From CADEEN01 sp040384625 (lineage in GTDB: Bacteria > Pseudomonadota > Gammaproteobacteria > Burkholderiales > Burkholderiaceae_C): a stretch of DNA of 64,000 nt. The notes beneath the pieces are model-generated. The model was not told the origin of the DNA. It did not search any database and was given only the letters and a program-made list of their open reading frames with translations. Of the stretch, positions 58,432 through 64,000 are shown in pieces. The stretch lies in the NCBI GenBank assembly GCA_040384625.1, contig JAZKIW010000108.1, positions 3,613-67,612 on the forward strand. Reading direction: 5' to 3'. Position 1 is the stretch's first letter, and each line of letters starts with the position of its first letter. Position numbers and translations under genes: made by a program.

Positions 58432-59314
58432 GCTTTCGCGCGAACAGACCCTGCTGGGCGCCATGCCTGCGGTGTTCGTGCTGATCTGGAGCACCGGCTT
58501 CGTCGTCGCCCGGTACGGCATGCCGCATGCCCCCCCATTGGGCTTTCTGGCGCTGCGCTATGCGCTGTCGGTGCTGGCTTTCGTTGTCTGGATCGCGGTG
58601 AGCCGTGCGGCTTGGCCGGTCGGGCGCACGCAGTGGCTGCACCTTGCCGTCTCGGGCGTGTTGATGCATGCCGGGTACCTGGGCGGCGTGTGGATGGCGG
58701 TGAAGGCCGGGATCGGTGCCGGCACGGTGTCCCTGATCGTTGGCCTGCAGCCGGTGCTGACGGCGGTCTGGCTATCGGCCAGCGGCAGCGCACACGCGGT
58801 CGCAGCGCGCCAATGGGCCGGACTGTCGCTCGGGCTGTGCGGCCTGCTGCTGGTCGTCGGCCACAAGCTCGGGTTGGGCGAAGTCACGCCGTGGAATCTG
58901 TCCCTGGCCGTGCTGGCGCTGTTGTCGATCAGCGCCGGCACCCTGTACCAGAAGCGCTTCGTCGCGCCCTGCGACGTGCGCACCGCCAACACCGTGCAAC
59001 TCGCCGCAGCTCTGGTGGTCACCGCACCGCTGGCCTGGATCGAGAACGGTGCCTGGCAGGCCCACCCCGAGCTGTTCGGCGCGATGGCCTGGTCGGTGCT
59101 GGTGCTGACCCTGGGGGGCAGTTCATTGCTCTACCTCCTGATCCAGCGTGGCGCAGCGACGCGGGTCGTCAGCCTGATGTACCTGGTGCCCCCTTGCACT
59201 GCAGTGCTGGCAGCAGTGTTGTTCGGCGAAGCGCTCGGCGTCAGCGTGCTGGCCGGTTTCGCGCTCACGGCCGCGGGCGTCTGGCTCGTCGTGCAGGGCC
59301 GCACTGCACAATGA
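58415..59314 (+). CDS. EamA/DMT superfamily transporter
   Basis: A 299-residue drug/metabolite transporter with ten hydrophobic segments in two EamA repeats (FVLIWSTGFVVARYGMPHAP; TLYQKRFVAPCDVRTANTVQ begins the second half). The start is a GTG at 58415 overlapping pgsA by 17 bp, or an ATG at 58463 that would trim 16 residues just before helix 1. Such proteins export amino acids or metabolites; the substrate is unknown. The ATGA overlap with the dehalogenase-like gene couples the two. Confidence 0.85.
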   Translation: MPRSAELSREQTLLGAMPAVFVLIWSTGFVVARYGMPHAPPLGFLALRYALSVLAFVVWIAVSRAAWPVGRTQWLHLAVSGVLMHAGYLGGVWMAVKAGIGAGTVSLIVGLQPVLTAVWLSASGSAHAVAARQWAGLSLGLCGLLLVVGHKLGLGEVTPWNLSLAVLALLSISAGTLYQKRFVAPCDVRTANTVQLAAALVVTAPLAWIENGAWQAHPELFGAMAWSVLVLTLGGSSLLYLLIQRGAATRVVSLMYLVPPCTAVLAAVLFGEALGVSVLAGFALTAAGVWLVVQGRTAQ

Positions 59315-60210
59315 GCTCGACCATGTTCGACGGGTTCAGCGCGCACGACATCGACCACGCGGGGGTGCGACTGCGCGCCTGGGTCGGGGGCACCGGGCCG
59401 GCCTTGCTTCTGTTGCACGGACATCCGCAGACTCACGTGATGTGGCATGCCGTCGCCGCAGGACTGGCGCAGCGCTTCAGCGTCGTCGCCATGGACCTGC
59501 GAGGGCGCGGTGACAGCGCTCGCCTGCAACCGTCACCCGACCACGGTCTGTACAGCAAGCGCGCGATGGCCGCCGATGCGCTGGCCGTGATGCAGCACTT
59601 TGGCTTCGATCGCTTTGCGGTCTGTGCCCACGACCGTGGCGCGCGCGTGGCGCACCGCCTAGCGCTCGACCATCCGCACGCGCCCAGCCGCCTGATGCTG
59701 CTCGACATTGCGCCGACGCTTGCTATGTACGAAGGCACGACCGAGGCCTTTGCGCGTGCCTACTGGCATTGGTTCTTCCTGATCCAGGACGCGCCGACGC
59801 CGGAGCGGGCGATCGAGGCCGACCCAGTGGCCTGGTTGCGCGAAGGCATCGGCGGCCGCTTCGCCGGGCTCGGTCCGTTGACGCCGGCGGCCCTGGCCGA
59901 GTACGAACGCTGCATCGCGATGCCCGGCAGCGCCGCGGCCATCTGCGAGGACTACCGCGCCTCGGCGACGATCGACCTCGAACACGACCGCGCAGACCGC
60001 GCCGCCGGTCGTCGCGTGCGGGCCCCACTGCGCGTGCTGTGGGGCGCCCAAGGGGTGGTCGGCCGCTGCTTCGATGTGCTGGCGTTGTGGCGCGAGGCAG
60101 CCAGCGACGTCAGTGGCCGCGCGCTCGACTGCGGCCACTACATTGCAGAAGAACGACCCGCCGAACTGTTGGCCGACATGCTGGCCTTCTTTGGAGACGA
60201 CAAGCCATGA
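59311..60210 (+). CDS. fluoroacetate dehalogenase-like alpha/beta hydrolase
   Basis: A 299-residue alpha/beta hydrolase of the haloacetate dehalogenase type. Residues matching the fluoroacetate dehalogenase site are all present: nucleophile Asp108 with Arg109 and Arg112 (AHDRGARVAHR, carboxylate clamp), Asp132, His153-Trp154 (YWHWFF) and Tyr215 (EDYRAS), which bind the halide in characterised enzymes, and His276 (CGHYIAEERP). The expected reaction is haloacetate to glycolate and halide. It is coupled by ATGA overlaps to an EamA carrier before and a tartrate/malate-type dehydrogenase after. Confidence 0.87.
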   Translation: MSSTMFDGFSAHDIDHAGVRLRAWVGGTGPALLLLHGHPQTHVMWHAVAAGLAQRFSVVAMDLRGRGDSARLQPSPDHGLYSKRAMAADALAVMQHFGFDRFAVCAHDRGARVAHRLALDHPHAPSRLMLLDIAPTLAMYEGTTEAFARAYWHWFFLIQDAPTPERAIEADPVAWLREGIGGRFAGLGPLTPAALAEYERCIAMPGSAAAICEDYRASATIDLEHDRADRAAGRRVRAPLRVLWGAQGVVGRCFDVLALWREAASDVSGRALDCGHYIAEERPAELLADMLAFFGDDKP

Positions 60211-61304
60211 GCAAACATCGCATCGCCGTGATTGCCGGTGACGGCATCGGCAGGGAAGTGATCCCCGAAGCCCTGCGCGTGCTCGACGCCGCCGCGCGGC
60301 GCTTCGACATCGCCATCGATCAGCAGACCTTTGCCTTCGCCGACTGCGACTACTACGCGCGACACGGCAAGATGATGCCGGACGACTGGAAGACCCAGCT
60401 CGGCGGCGTCGATGCGATCCTCTTCGGCGCCGTCGGTTGGCCGGCGACGGTGCCCGACCATGTGTCGCTCTGGGGCTCGCTGCTGAAGTTCCGGCGCGAG
60501 TTCGACCAGTACGTCAACCTGCGCCCGGCGCGGCTGATGCCCGGGATCCGGTCGCCCCTGGTCGATCGCGACGGCCAACCGCTGCAGCCCGGCGCCATCG
60601 ACATGCTGATCGTGCGCGAGAACACTGAAGGCGAGTACTCCAGCATCGGCGGGCGCATGTTCGAAGGCAGCGAGCGCGAGGTCGTGATCCAGGAGACGGT
60701 GATGTCGCGCGTCGGAGTCGATCGGGTCCTGAAGTACGCATTTGAGGAGGCCATGAAGCGCCCGCGCAAGAAGCTGACCTCGGCAACCAAGAGCAATGGC
60801 ATCTCGATCACGATGCCGTACTGGGACGAACGTGTTGCCGAGATGGCAAAGGCGTATCCAGGCGTCGCGGTTGATCGCTTCCACATCGACATCCTGACCG
60901 CGCACTTTGTGCAGCGCCCGCAACAATTCGACGTGGTCGTGGCCAGCAACCTGTTCGGCGACATCCTGTCCGACCTCGGGCCGGCCTGCACCGGCACGAT
61001 CGGAATTGCCCCCTCCGCCAGCCTCAACCCGACGCGCCAGTGGCCCAGCCTGTTCGAACCGGTGCATGGCTCGGCGCCCGACATCGCCGGCAAGGGCGTG
61101 GCGAACCCGATCGGGCAGATCTGGTCGGCCGCCCTGATGCTCGACTTTCTCGGCCACCGCGATGCGCACGATGCCATCGTCGCCGCCATCGAGGCGGTGC
61201 TCGAACCCTCCAGCGGTGCACCGCGGACCCCCGATCTCGGTGGTCGCGCCGGCACCGCTGACGTCGGACGCGCTGTGGTCGAGGCACTGTCGAGTGCGAA
61301 ATGA
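60207..61304 (+). CDS. tartrate / D-malate dehydrogenase (decarboxylating) family protein
   Basis: A 365-residue isocitrate/isopropylmalate-dehydrogenase-fold enzyme. RIAVIAGDGIGREVIPEALR, QYVNLRPARLMPGIRSPL, VRENTEGEYSSIGGRMF and ASNLFGDILSDLG are the family features; the RENTEGEYSS version is typical of TtuC/DmlA enzymes acting on tartrate or D-malate rather than of LeuB. It needs NAD and Mn or Mg. Overlaps the dehalogenase-like gene by ATGA and ends a four-gene run starting at pgsA. Confidence 0.88.
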   Translation: MSKHRIAVIAGDGIGREVIPEALRVLDAAARRFDIAIDQQTFAFADCDYYARHGKMMPDDWKTQLGGVDAILFGAVGWPATVPDHVSLWGSLLKFRREFDQYVNLRPARLMPGIRSPLVDRDGQPLQPGAIDMLIVRENTEGEYSSIGGRMFEGSEREVVIQETVMSRVGVDRVLKYAFEEAMKRPRKKLTSATKSNGISITMPYWDERVAEMAKAYPGVAVDRFHIDILTAHFVQRPQQFDVVVASNLFGDILSDLGPACTGTIGIAPSASLNPTRQWPSLFEPVHGSAPDIAGKGVANPIGQIWSAALMLDFLGHRDAHDAIVAAIEAVLEPSSGAPRTPDLGGRAGTADVGRAVVEALSSAK

Positions 61305-61340
61305 ATGCGCATAGAATCGCGCTCCCGTCGAGTACCTGCC

Positions 61341-61369
61341 TTGACACCCGGTGAGGGCGCGGCTGTAAT
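61341..61369 (+). promoter_or_regulatory. sigma-70 promoter of the HU gene
   Basis: TTGACA (61341-61346), 17-bp spacer, TGTAAT (61364-61369): six of six and five of six consensus bases at ideal spacing. Transcription would start near 61376, leaving about 50 nt of leader before the GTG at 61428. A second -10-like TAGAAT at 61312-61317 may mark an upstream promoter. Confidence 0.75.
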
Positions 61370-61427
61370 GATCCGGTCGGCTGCGAGGCCCTGCAACAAC
61401 CCAACTGACGAATGAGGGGACCCTTTC

Positions 61428-61697
61428 GTGAACAAGTCTGAACTGATCGAGCACATCGCCAAGCAGGCCGACATTTCCAAGGCCGCAGCGACGCGAGCGC
61501 TGGAAGCCATGATCGGCGGCGTGAAGACAACGCTCAAGAAGGGCGGCAGCGTGTCGCTGGTCGGCTTCGGTACGTTCACGGTGACCAAGCGCGCTGCACG
61601 CGCGGGCCGCAATCCGCGCACCGGCGCGGCGATCAAGATCAAGGCCGCGAAGGTTCCGAAGTTTCGTCCGGGCAAGGGTCTCAAGGACGCCATGTGA
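61428..61697 (+). CDS. hupB: HU family DNA-binding protein
   Basis: An 89-residue nucleoid protein: MNKSELIEHIAKQADISKAA, GSVSLVGFGTFTVTKRAARA and the DNA-arm RNPRTGAAIKIKAAKVPKFR. It begins with GTG (61428), seven bases after GAGGGGA. A near-consensus promoter lies upstream. The order HU then ppiD matches hupB-ppiD of enterobacteria, with tRNA-Val inserted; lon is not upstream here. Confidence 0.94.
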   Translation: MNKSELIEHIAKQADISKAAATRALEAMIGGVKTTLKKGGSVSLVGFGTFTVTKRAARAGRNPRTGAAIKIKAAKVPKFRPGKGLKDAM

Positions 61698-61705
61698 TTT
61701 CAGGC

Positions 61706-61733
61706 GCGACGGCGGGCAGCGTCCGGCCGTCGC
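61706..61733. terminator. hairpin after the HU gene
   Basis: GCGACGGC and GCCGTCGC form an 8-bp stem with a 12-nt loop, nine bases after the HU stop. A competing stem GGGCAG/CTGCCC overlaps it. There is no T-run, so termination is possible but not certain; processing ahead of tRNA-Val is another option. Confidence 0.4.
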
Positions 61734-61765
61734 ACTGCCCCGGGCTTCGATCTGCTGATCGGGCC

Positions 61766-61841
61766 GGGTGCTTAGCTCAGTTGGTAGAGCGGCGCCCTTA
61801 CAAGGCGTAGGTCGGCGGTTCGAGCCCGTCAGCACCCACCA
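61766..61841 (+). tRNA. tRNA-Val (anticodon TAC)
   Basis: A 76-nt cloverleaf: acceptor GGGTGCT pairs with AGCACCC, D-arm GCTCAGTTGGTAGAGC, anticodon TAC at 61799-61801, T-arm GGTTCGAGCC, discriminator A and an encoded CCA at 61839-61841. It lies between the HU gene and ppiD and is followed by a strong terminator at 61911. Confidence 0.97.
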
Positions 61842-61866
61842 GGCGCGGCAGCGGGCCGCGCTCGGC

Positions 61867-61872
61867 TAGAAT
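61867..61872 (+). promoter_or_regulatory. -10-like TAGAAT between tRNA-Val and terminator
   Basis: TAGAAT (five of six consensus) 38 bp upstream of the terminator hairpin. No convincing -35 is visible 17 bp upstream. If active it would make either a transcript of about 55 nt ending at the hairpin or a leader that reads through to ppiD. Confidence 0.3.
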
Positions 61873-61910
61873 CCAAGCTCTGCTGAGAGCAGCCCGCAGC
61901 ACACGCAACG

Positions 61911-61932
61911 AAGGCGAACCCCGGTTCGCCTT
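61911..61932 (+). terminator. rho-independent terminator after tRNA-Val
   Basis: AAGGCGAACC-CC-GGTTCGCCTT, a perfect 10-bp stem with a 2-nt formal loop, ending in TTTGTG. It terminates the tRNA-Val transcript ahead of ppiD. Confidence 0.8.
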
Positions 61933-61986
61933 TGTGCCGTCTGGGGCCTGCTTCGACCGCCGCATTTCGCAAGAGGTTTCAGGCCC

Positions 61987-63915
61987 ATGTTCGACTTCGT
62001 CCGCTCCCACAGTCGCGTGTTGTTTTTCGTGATCGTGCTGCTGATCTTCCCGTCTTTCGTGTTCTTCGGTGTGCAGGGCTACACCCAGTTCAACGATCCC
62101 GCCGGTGCGGCGGTGGCCAAGGTTGACGGACAGAAGATCTCACGCGCGGAGTGGGACGCCGCGCACCGGCGCCAGGCCGAACAGATGCGCCGGCAGATGC
62201 CCAATCTGGACGCCGCGTTCTACGACAGCCCCGAAGTCAAGCGCGAAACCCTCGACAGCATGGTGCGCGAGCGGGTTTTGCTCACCGCCGCCAACCGCGC
62301 GCACCTGTCGGTTTCCGACGAACGTCTCCAACGCGAACTGATGTCTATCCCGCAACTGGCGGCCTTGCGTCGGCCGGACGGCAGCATGGACGTGGCTGCC
62401 TACAAGGTGATGATCGAATCGCAGGGCATGAGCACGCAGGGTTTCGAGGCCAACATGCGCCAGGACCTGGCGCTGCGCCAGGTGCTCGGCAGCGTGAGCA
62501 GCAGCGTGCCGCCCGGTGGAGCCCCCGGGCGCGCCGCGCTGGATGCATTGCTGCAACAGCGGGAGGTGCAGGTGCAACGCTTCGACAGCAAGGACCAGGT
62601 CGCCGGCATCAATCCGAGCGAAGCGGAACTGGCGGCGTACCACAAGGCGCATGAGACACAGTTCCGAGCGCCTGAGCAGGCCAGCATCGAATACGTGGTG
62701 CTCGATCTGGACGCACTGAAGAGCGGCATCAGCGTGCCGGAGGACGAACTGCGCAAGTACTACGCTGAGAACGCGGCGCGCTACACGGTGGCCGAGGAGC
62801 GCCGCGCCAGCCACGTGCTGATCGCTGCGGCGAAGGACGCGCCGGCAGCGCAGCGTGCGCAAGCCAAGGCCAAGGCCGAAGCGCTCCTGGCCGATCTTCG
62901 CAAGAACCCGGCCTCGTTCGCCGAAGTGGCTAAGAAGAACTCGAGCGACACGGCTTCGGCCGAGCGTGGCGGTGATCTCGACTTCTTCGCCCGCGGCGCG
63001 ATGGTCAAGCCCTTCGAGGACGCGGCCTATGCGATGAAGGCAGGTGAGATCAGCAACGTGGTCGAAACCGACTTCGGCTATCACATCATCCGCCTGGATG
63101 CCGTGCGCGGCGGCGACAAGAAGCCGTTCGAGGCCGTGCGCGCCGGGATCGAAGACGAGGTGAAGAAGCAATTGGCGCAGAAGAAGTACGCCGAGGCCGC
63201 TGAACAGTTCACCAACACCGCCTACGAGCAGGCCGATAGCCTGCAACCGTTGGTGGACAAGCTGAAGCTGAAGAAGTTGAGCGCCACGGTGCAGCGAACG
63301 CCGTCCCCTGGAGCGACGGGCGCCCTGGCTTCGGCCAAGCTGCTCAGCGCGGTGTTCGGCAACGACGCGGTGAAGAACAAGCGCAACACCGAGGCGGTCG
63401 AGGTCGGTCCCAGCCAGCTGGCCACGGCGCGCGTGCTCAAGCATGAGCCAGCGCGCGTGCAGGCGCTGGCCGAGGTGATGCCGCAGGTGCGCGAACGCGT
63501 GGTGGCCGAGCAGGCGGCCACGGCGGCGCGCAAGGCTGGCGAGACCAGGCTGGCGGCCTTGCGCGCAGGCGCCGATGCCGCGACCCTGTCGCCGGCCATC
63601 GTGCTGTCGCGCGCCAATCCGCAGAACCAGCCGCGCCAGATCATCGACGCCGTGCTGCGCGCCGACGCTACGCGGCTGCCGCTGTGGCTCGGGGTCGACC
63701 TCGGGGACGCCGGCTATGCGGTTCTGCGCTTGAATGCGGTGAAGCCGCTCGCGACGGAGGCACCGGAACTGACCCAGCTTTTGCCGCGCTACGCGCAAGC
63801 CTGGGGGGCTGCAGAGGCTCAGGCGTACTACAACGCACTCAAGGCACGCTACAAGGTCAAGCTCGAAGTGGAGGCCGTCGCCGCTGCCAGCGCTGCCTCG
63901 GCCGCGGCGAACTGA
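61987..63915 (+). CDS. ppiD: periplasmic folding chaperone PpiD (SurA-N / parvulin)
   Basis: A 642-residue protein with one N-terminal membrane anchor (VLFFVIVLLIFPSFVFFG), a SurA-N-like chaperone region, a parvulin domain at residues about 265-375 (ASHVLIAAAKDAPAAQR, GGDLDFFARGAMVKPFEDAA, DFGYHIIRLD) and a long C-terminal chaperone half ending in an Ala-rich tail. It assists proteins leaving the Sec translocon. AAGAGG lies upstream. Its position after HU is the conserved one. Confidence 0.93.
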   Translation: MFDFVRSHSRVLFFVIVLLIFPSFVFFGVQGYTQFNDPAGAAVAKVDGQKISRAEWDAAHRRQAEQMRRQMPNLDAAFYDSPEVKRETLDSMVRERVLLTAANRAHLSVSDERLQRELMSIPQLAALRRPDGSMDVAAYKVMIESQGMSTQGFEANMRQDLALRQVLGSVSSSVPPGGAPGRAALDALLQQREVQVQRFDSKDQVAGINPSEAELAAYHKAHETQFRAPEQASIEYVVLDLDALKSGISVPEDELRKYYAENAARYTVAEERRASHVLIAAAKDAPAAQRAQAKAKAEALLADLRKNPASFAEVAKKNSSDTASAERGGDLDFFARGAMVKPFEDAAYAMKAGEISNVVETDFGYHIIRLDAVRGGDKKPFEAVRAGIEDEVKKQLAQKKYAEAAEQFTNTAYEQADSLQPLVDKLKLKKLSATVQRTPSPGATGALASAKLLSAVFGNDAVKNKRNTEAVEVGPSQLATARVLKHEPARVQALAEVMPQVRERVVAEQAATAARKAGETRLAALRAGADAATLSPAIVLSRANPQNQPRQIIDAVLRADATRLPLWLGVDLGDAGYAVLRLNAVKPLATEAPELTQLLPRYAQAWGAAEAQAYYNALKARYKVKLEVEAVAAASAASAAAN

Positions 63916-63936
63916 GGTCGCACGCAGCGCGCTGGC

Positions 63937-63942
63937 TATAAT
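63937..63942 (+). promoter_or_regulatory. -10 element of tRNA-His
   Basis: A perfect TATAAT ending 12 bases before the tRNA-His 5' end, inside a GC-rich 39-bp spacer after ppiD. The -35 region (around 63914-63919) is not recognisable. Confidence 0.6.
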
Positions 63943-63954
63943 CTATGGCTCTAC

Positions 63955-64000
63955 GGTGGCTGTAGCTCAGTTGGTAGAGTCCCAGATTGTGATTCTGGTC
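63955..64000 (+). tRNA. tRNA-His (anticodon GTG), 3' end beyond window
   Basis: The first 46 nt of a tRNA: GGTGGCT acceptor strand with the extra G at -1 typical of tRNA-His, D-arm GCTCAGTTGGTAGAG, anticodon stem CCAGA/TCTGG and anticodon GTG at 63989-63991. The variable loop, T-arm and 3' acceptor strand lie outside. Confidence 0.93.

Noticed and set aside
60138..61835. A 565-codon open frame on the minus strand crossing the HU gene and tRNA-Val
   Set aside because: It crosses two genes and a tRNA on the other strand and has no recognisable domain.
62140..63798. A 552-codon open frame on the minus strand
   Set aside because: Antisense to ppiD; His/Gln/Arg-rich shadow composition.

Overview
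The window looks like a chromosomal segment of a GC-rich betaproteobacterium of the order Burkholderiales, probably near the Rubrivivax/Leptothrix/Comamonadaceae group. This is inferred from the very high GC, three tripartite-tricarboxylate (Bug-type) binding proteins, an EF-P with Arg32 beside its EarP rhamnosyltransferase, and a CCCCCT-CA-AGGGGG hairpin element of a kind I recall from intergenic spacers of that order. Gene packing is very tight: most operon neighbours overlap by ATGA or GTGA, no gap exceeds 300 bp, and I see no phage, insertion sequence, CRISPR array or other mobile element.

Region by region. 1-3.9 kb: a minus-strand group with DUF4242 domains (one partial gene, one tandem-duplicated gene), a secreted protein and a DUF1127 protein, then a LysE exporter and a TPR-methyltransferase. 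3.9-6.6 kb: a Bug receptor, and a SigJ-type ECF sigma factor with an NAD(P)-binding protein. 6.7-15.0 kb: a nine-gene minus-strand operon reading LacI-type regulator, sugar-binding protein, two permeases, a 62-residue membrane protein, two ATPases, DhaL, DhaK. It looks like an import-and-phosphorylate system for a short ketose or polyol, with no DhaM in the window. 15.2-20 kb: a second Bug receptor, a LysR/azoreductase pair, and a LysR regulator divergent from a metallo-beta-lactamase-fold protein lacking its usual histidines. 19.9-25.4 kb: an oxidoreductase/TIM-barrel pair, divergent from an HMG-CoA-lyase-like protein, a class III CoA-transferase and a third Bug receptor. 25.4-28.8 kb: DUF1223, a flavoprotein, two small secreted proteins and DUF3297. 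28.9-32.9 kb: phosphoketolase with acetate kinase, and DUF1203.

32.9-39.7 kb: a dipeptide-type ABC operon (permeases, two ATPases, then the binding protein) that ends in a Rieske oxygenase. 39.8-44.6 kb: Cu/Zn superoxide dismutase lipoprotein, patatin-like hydrolase, ribokinase, GST, a phosphotransferase-fold protein with an altered catalytic loop, and a PAS-LuxR regulator. 44.6-48.4 kb: scoAB, an MFS carrier and a LanC-like protein, preceded by a three-copy TACGTA-type operator. 48.4-64 kb: mostly housekeeping genes: pyrD, rpiA, mnmC, DUF3445, DUF456, efp/earP, uvrC, a lipoprotein, pgsA, an EamA carrier, a fluoroacetate-dehalogenase-like hydrolase, a tartrate/D-malate dehydrogenase-type enzyme, HU, tRNA-Val, ppiD and the start of tRNA-His.

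How the parts may work together (inference). HMG-CoA lyase chemistry would yield acetoacetate, which the distant ScoAB pair could activate. Phosphoketolase makes acetyl phosphate and AckA turns it into ATP and acetate. The points most worth following up are the orphan LanC-like gene with all zinc ligands, the DhaKL/ABC operon with an unnamed mini-membrane protein, the histidine-less MBL protein, the dehalogenase operon, the triple-repeat operator before scoA, and recurring -10-like hexamers placed 6-8 nt before start codons that lack a Shine-Dalgarno sequence.
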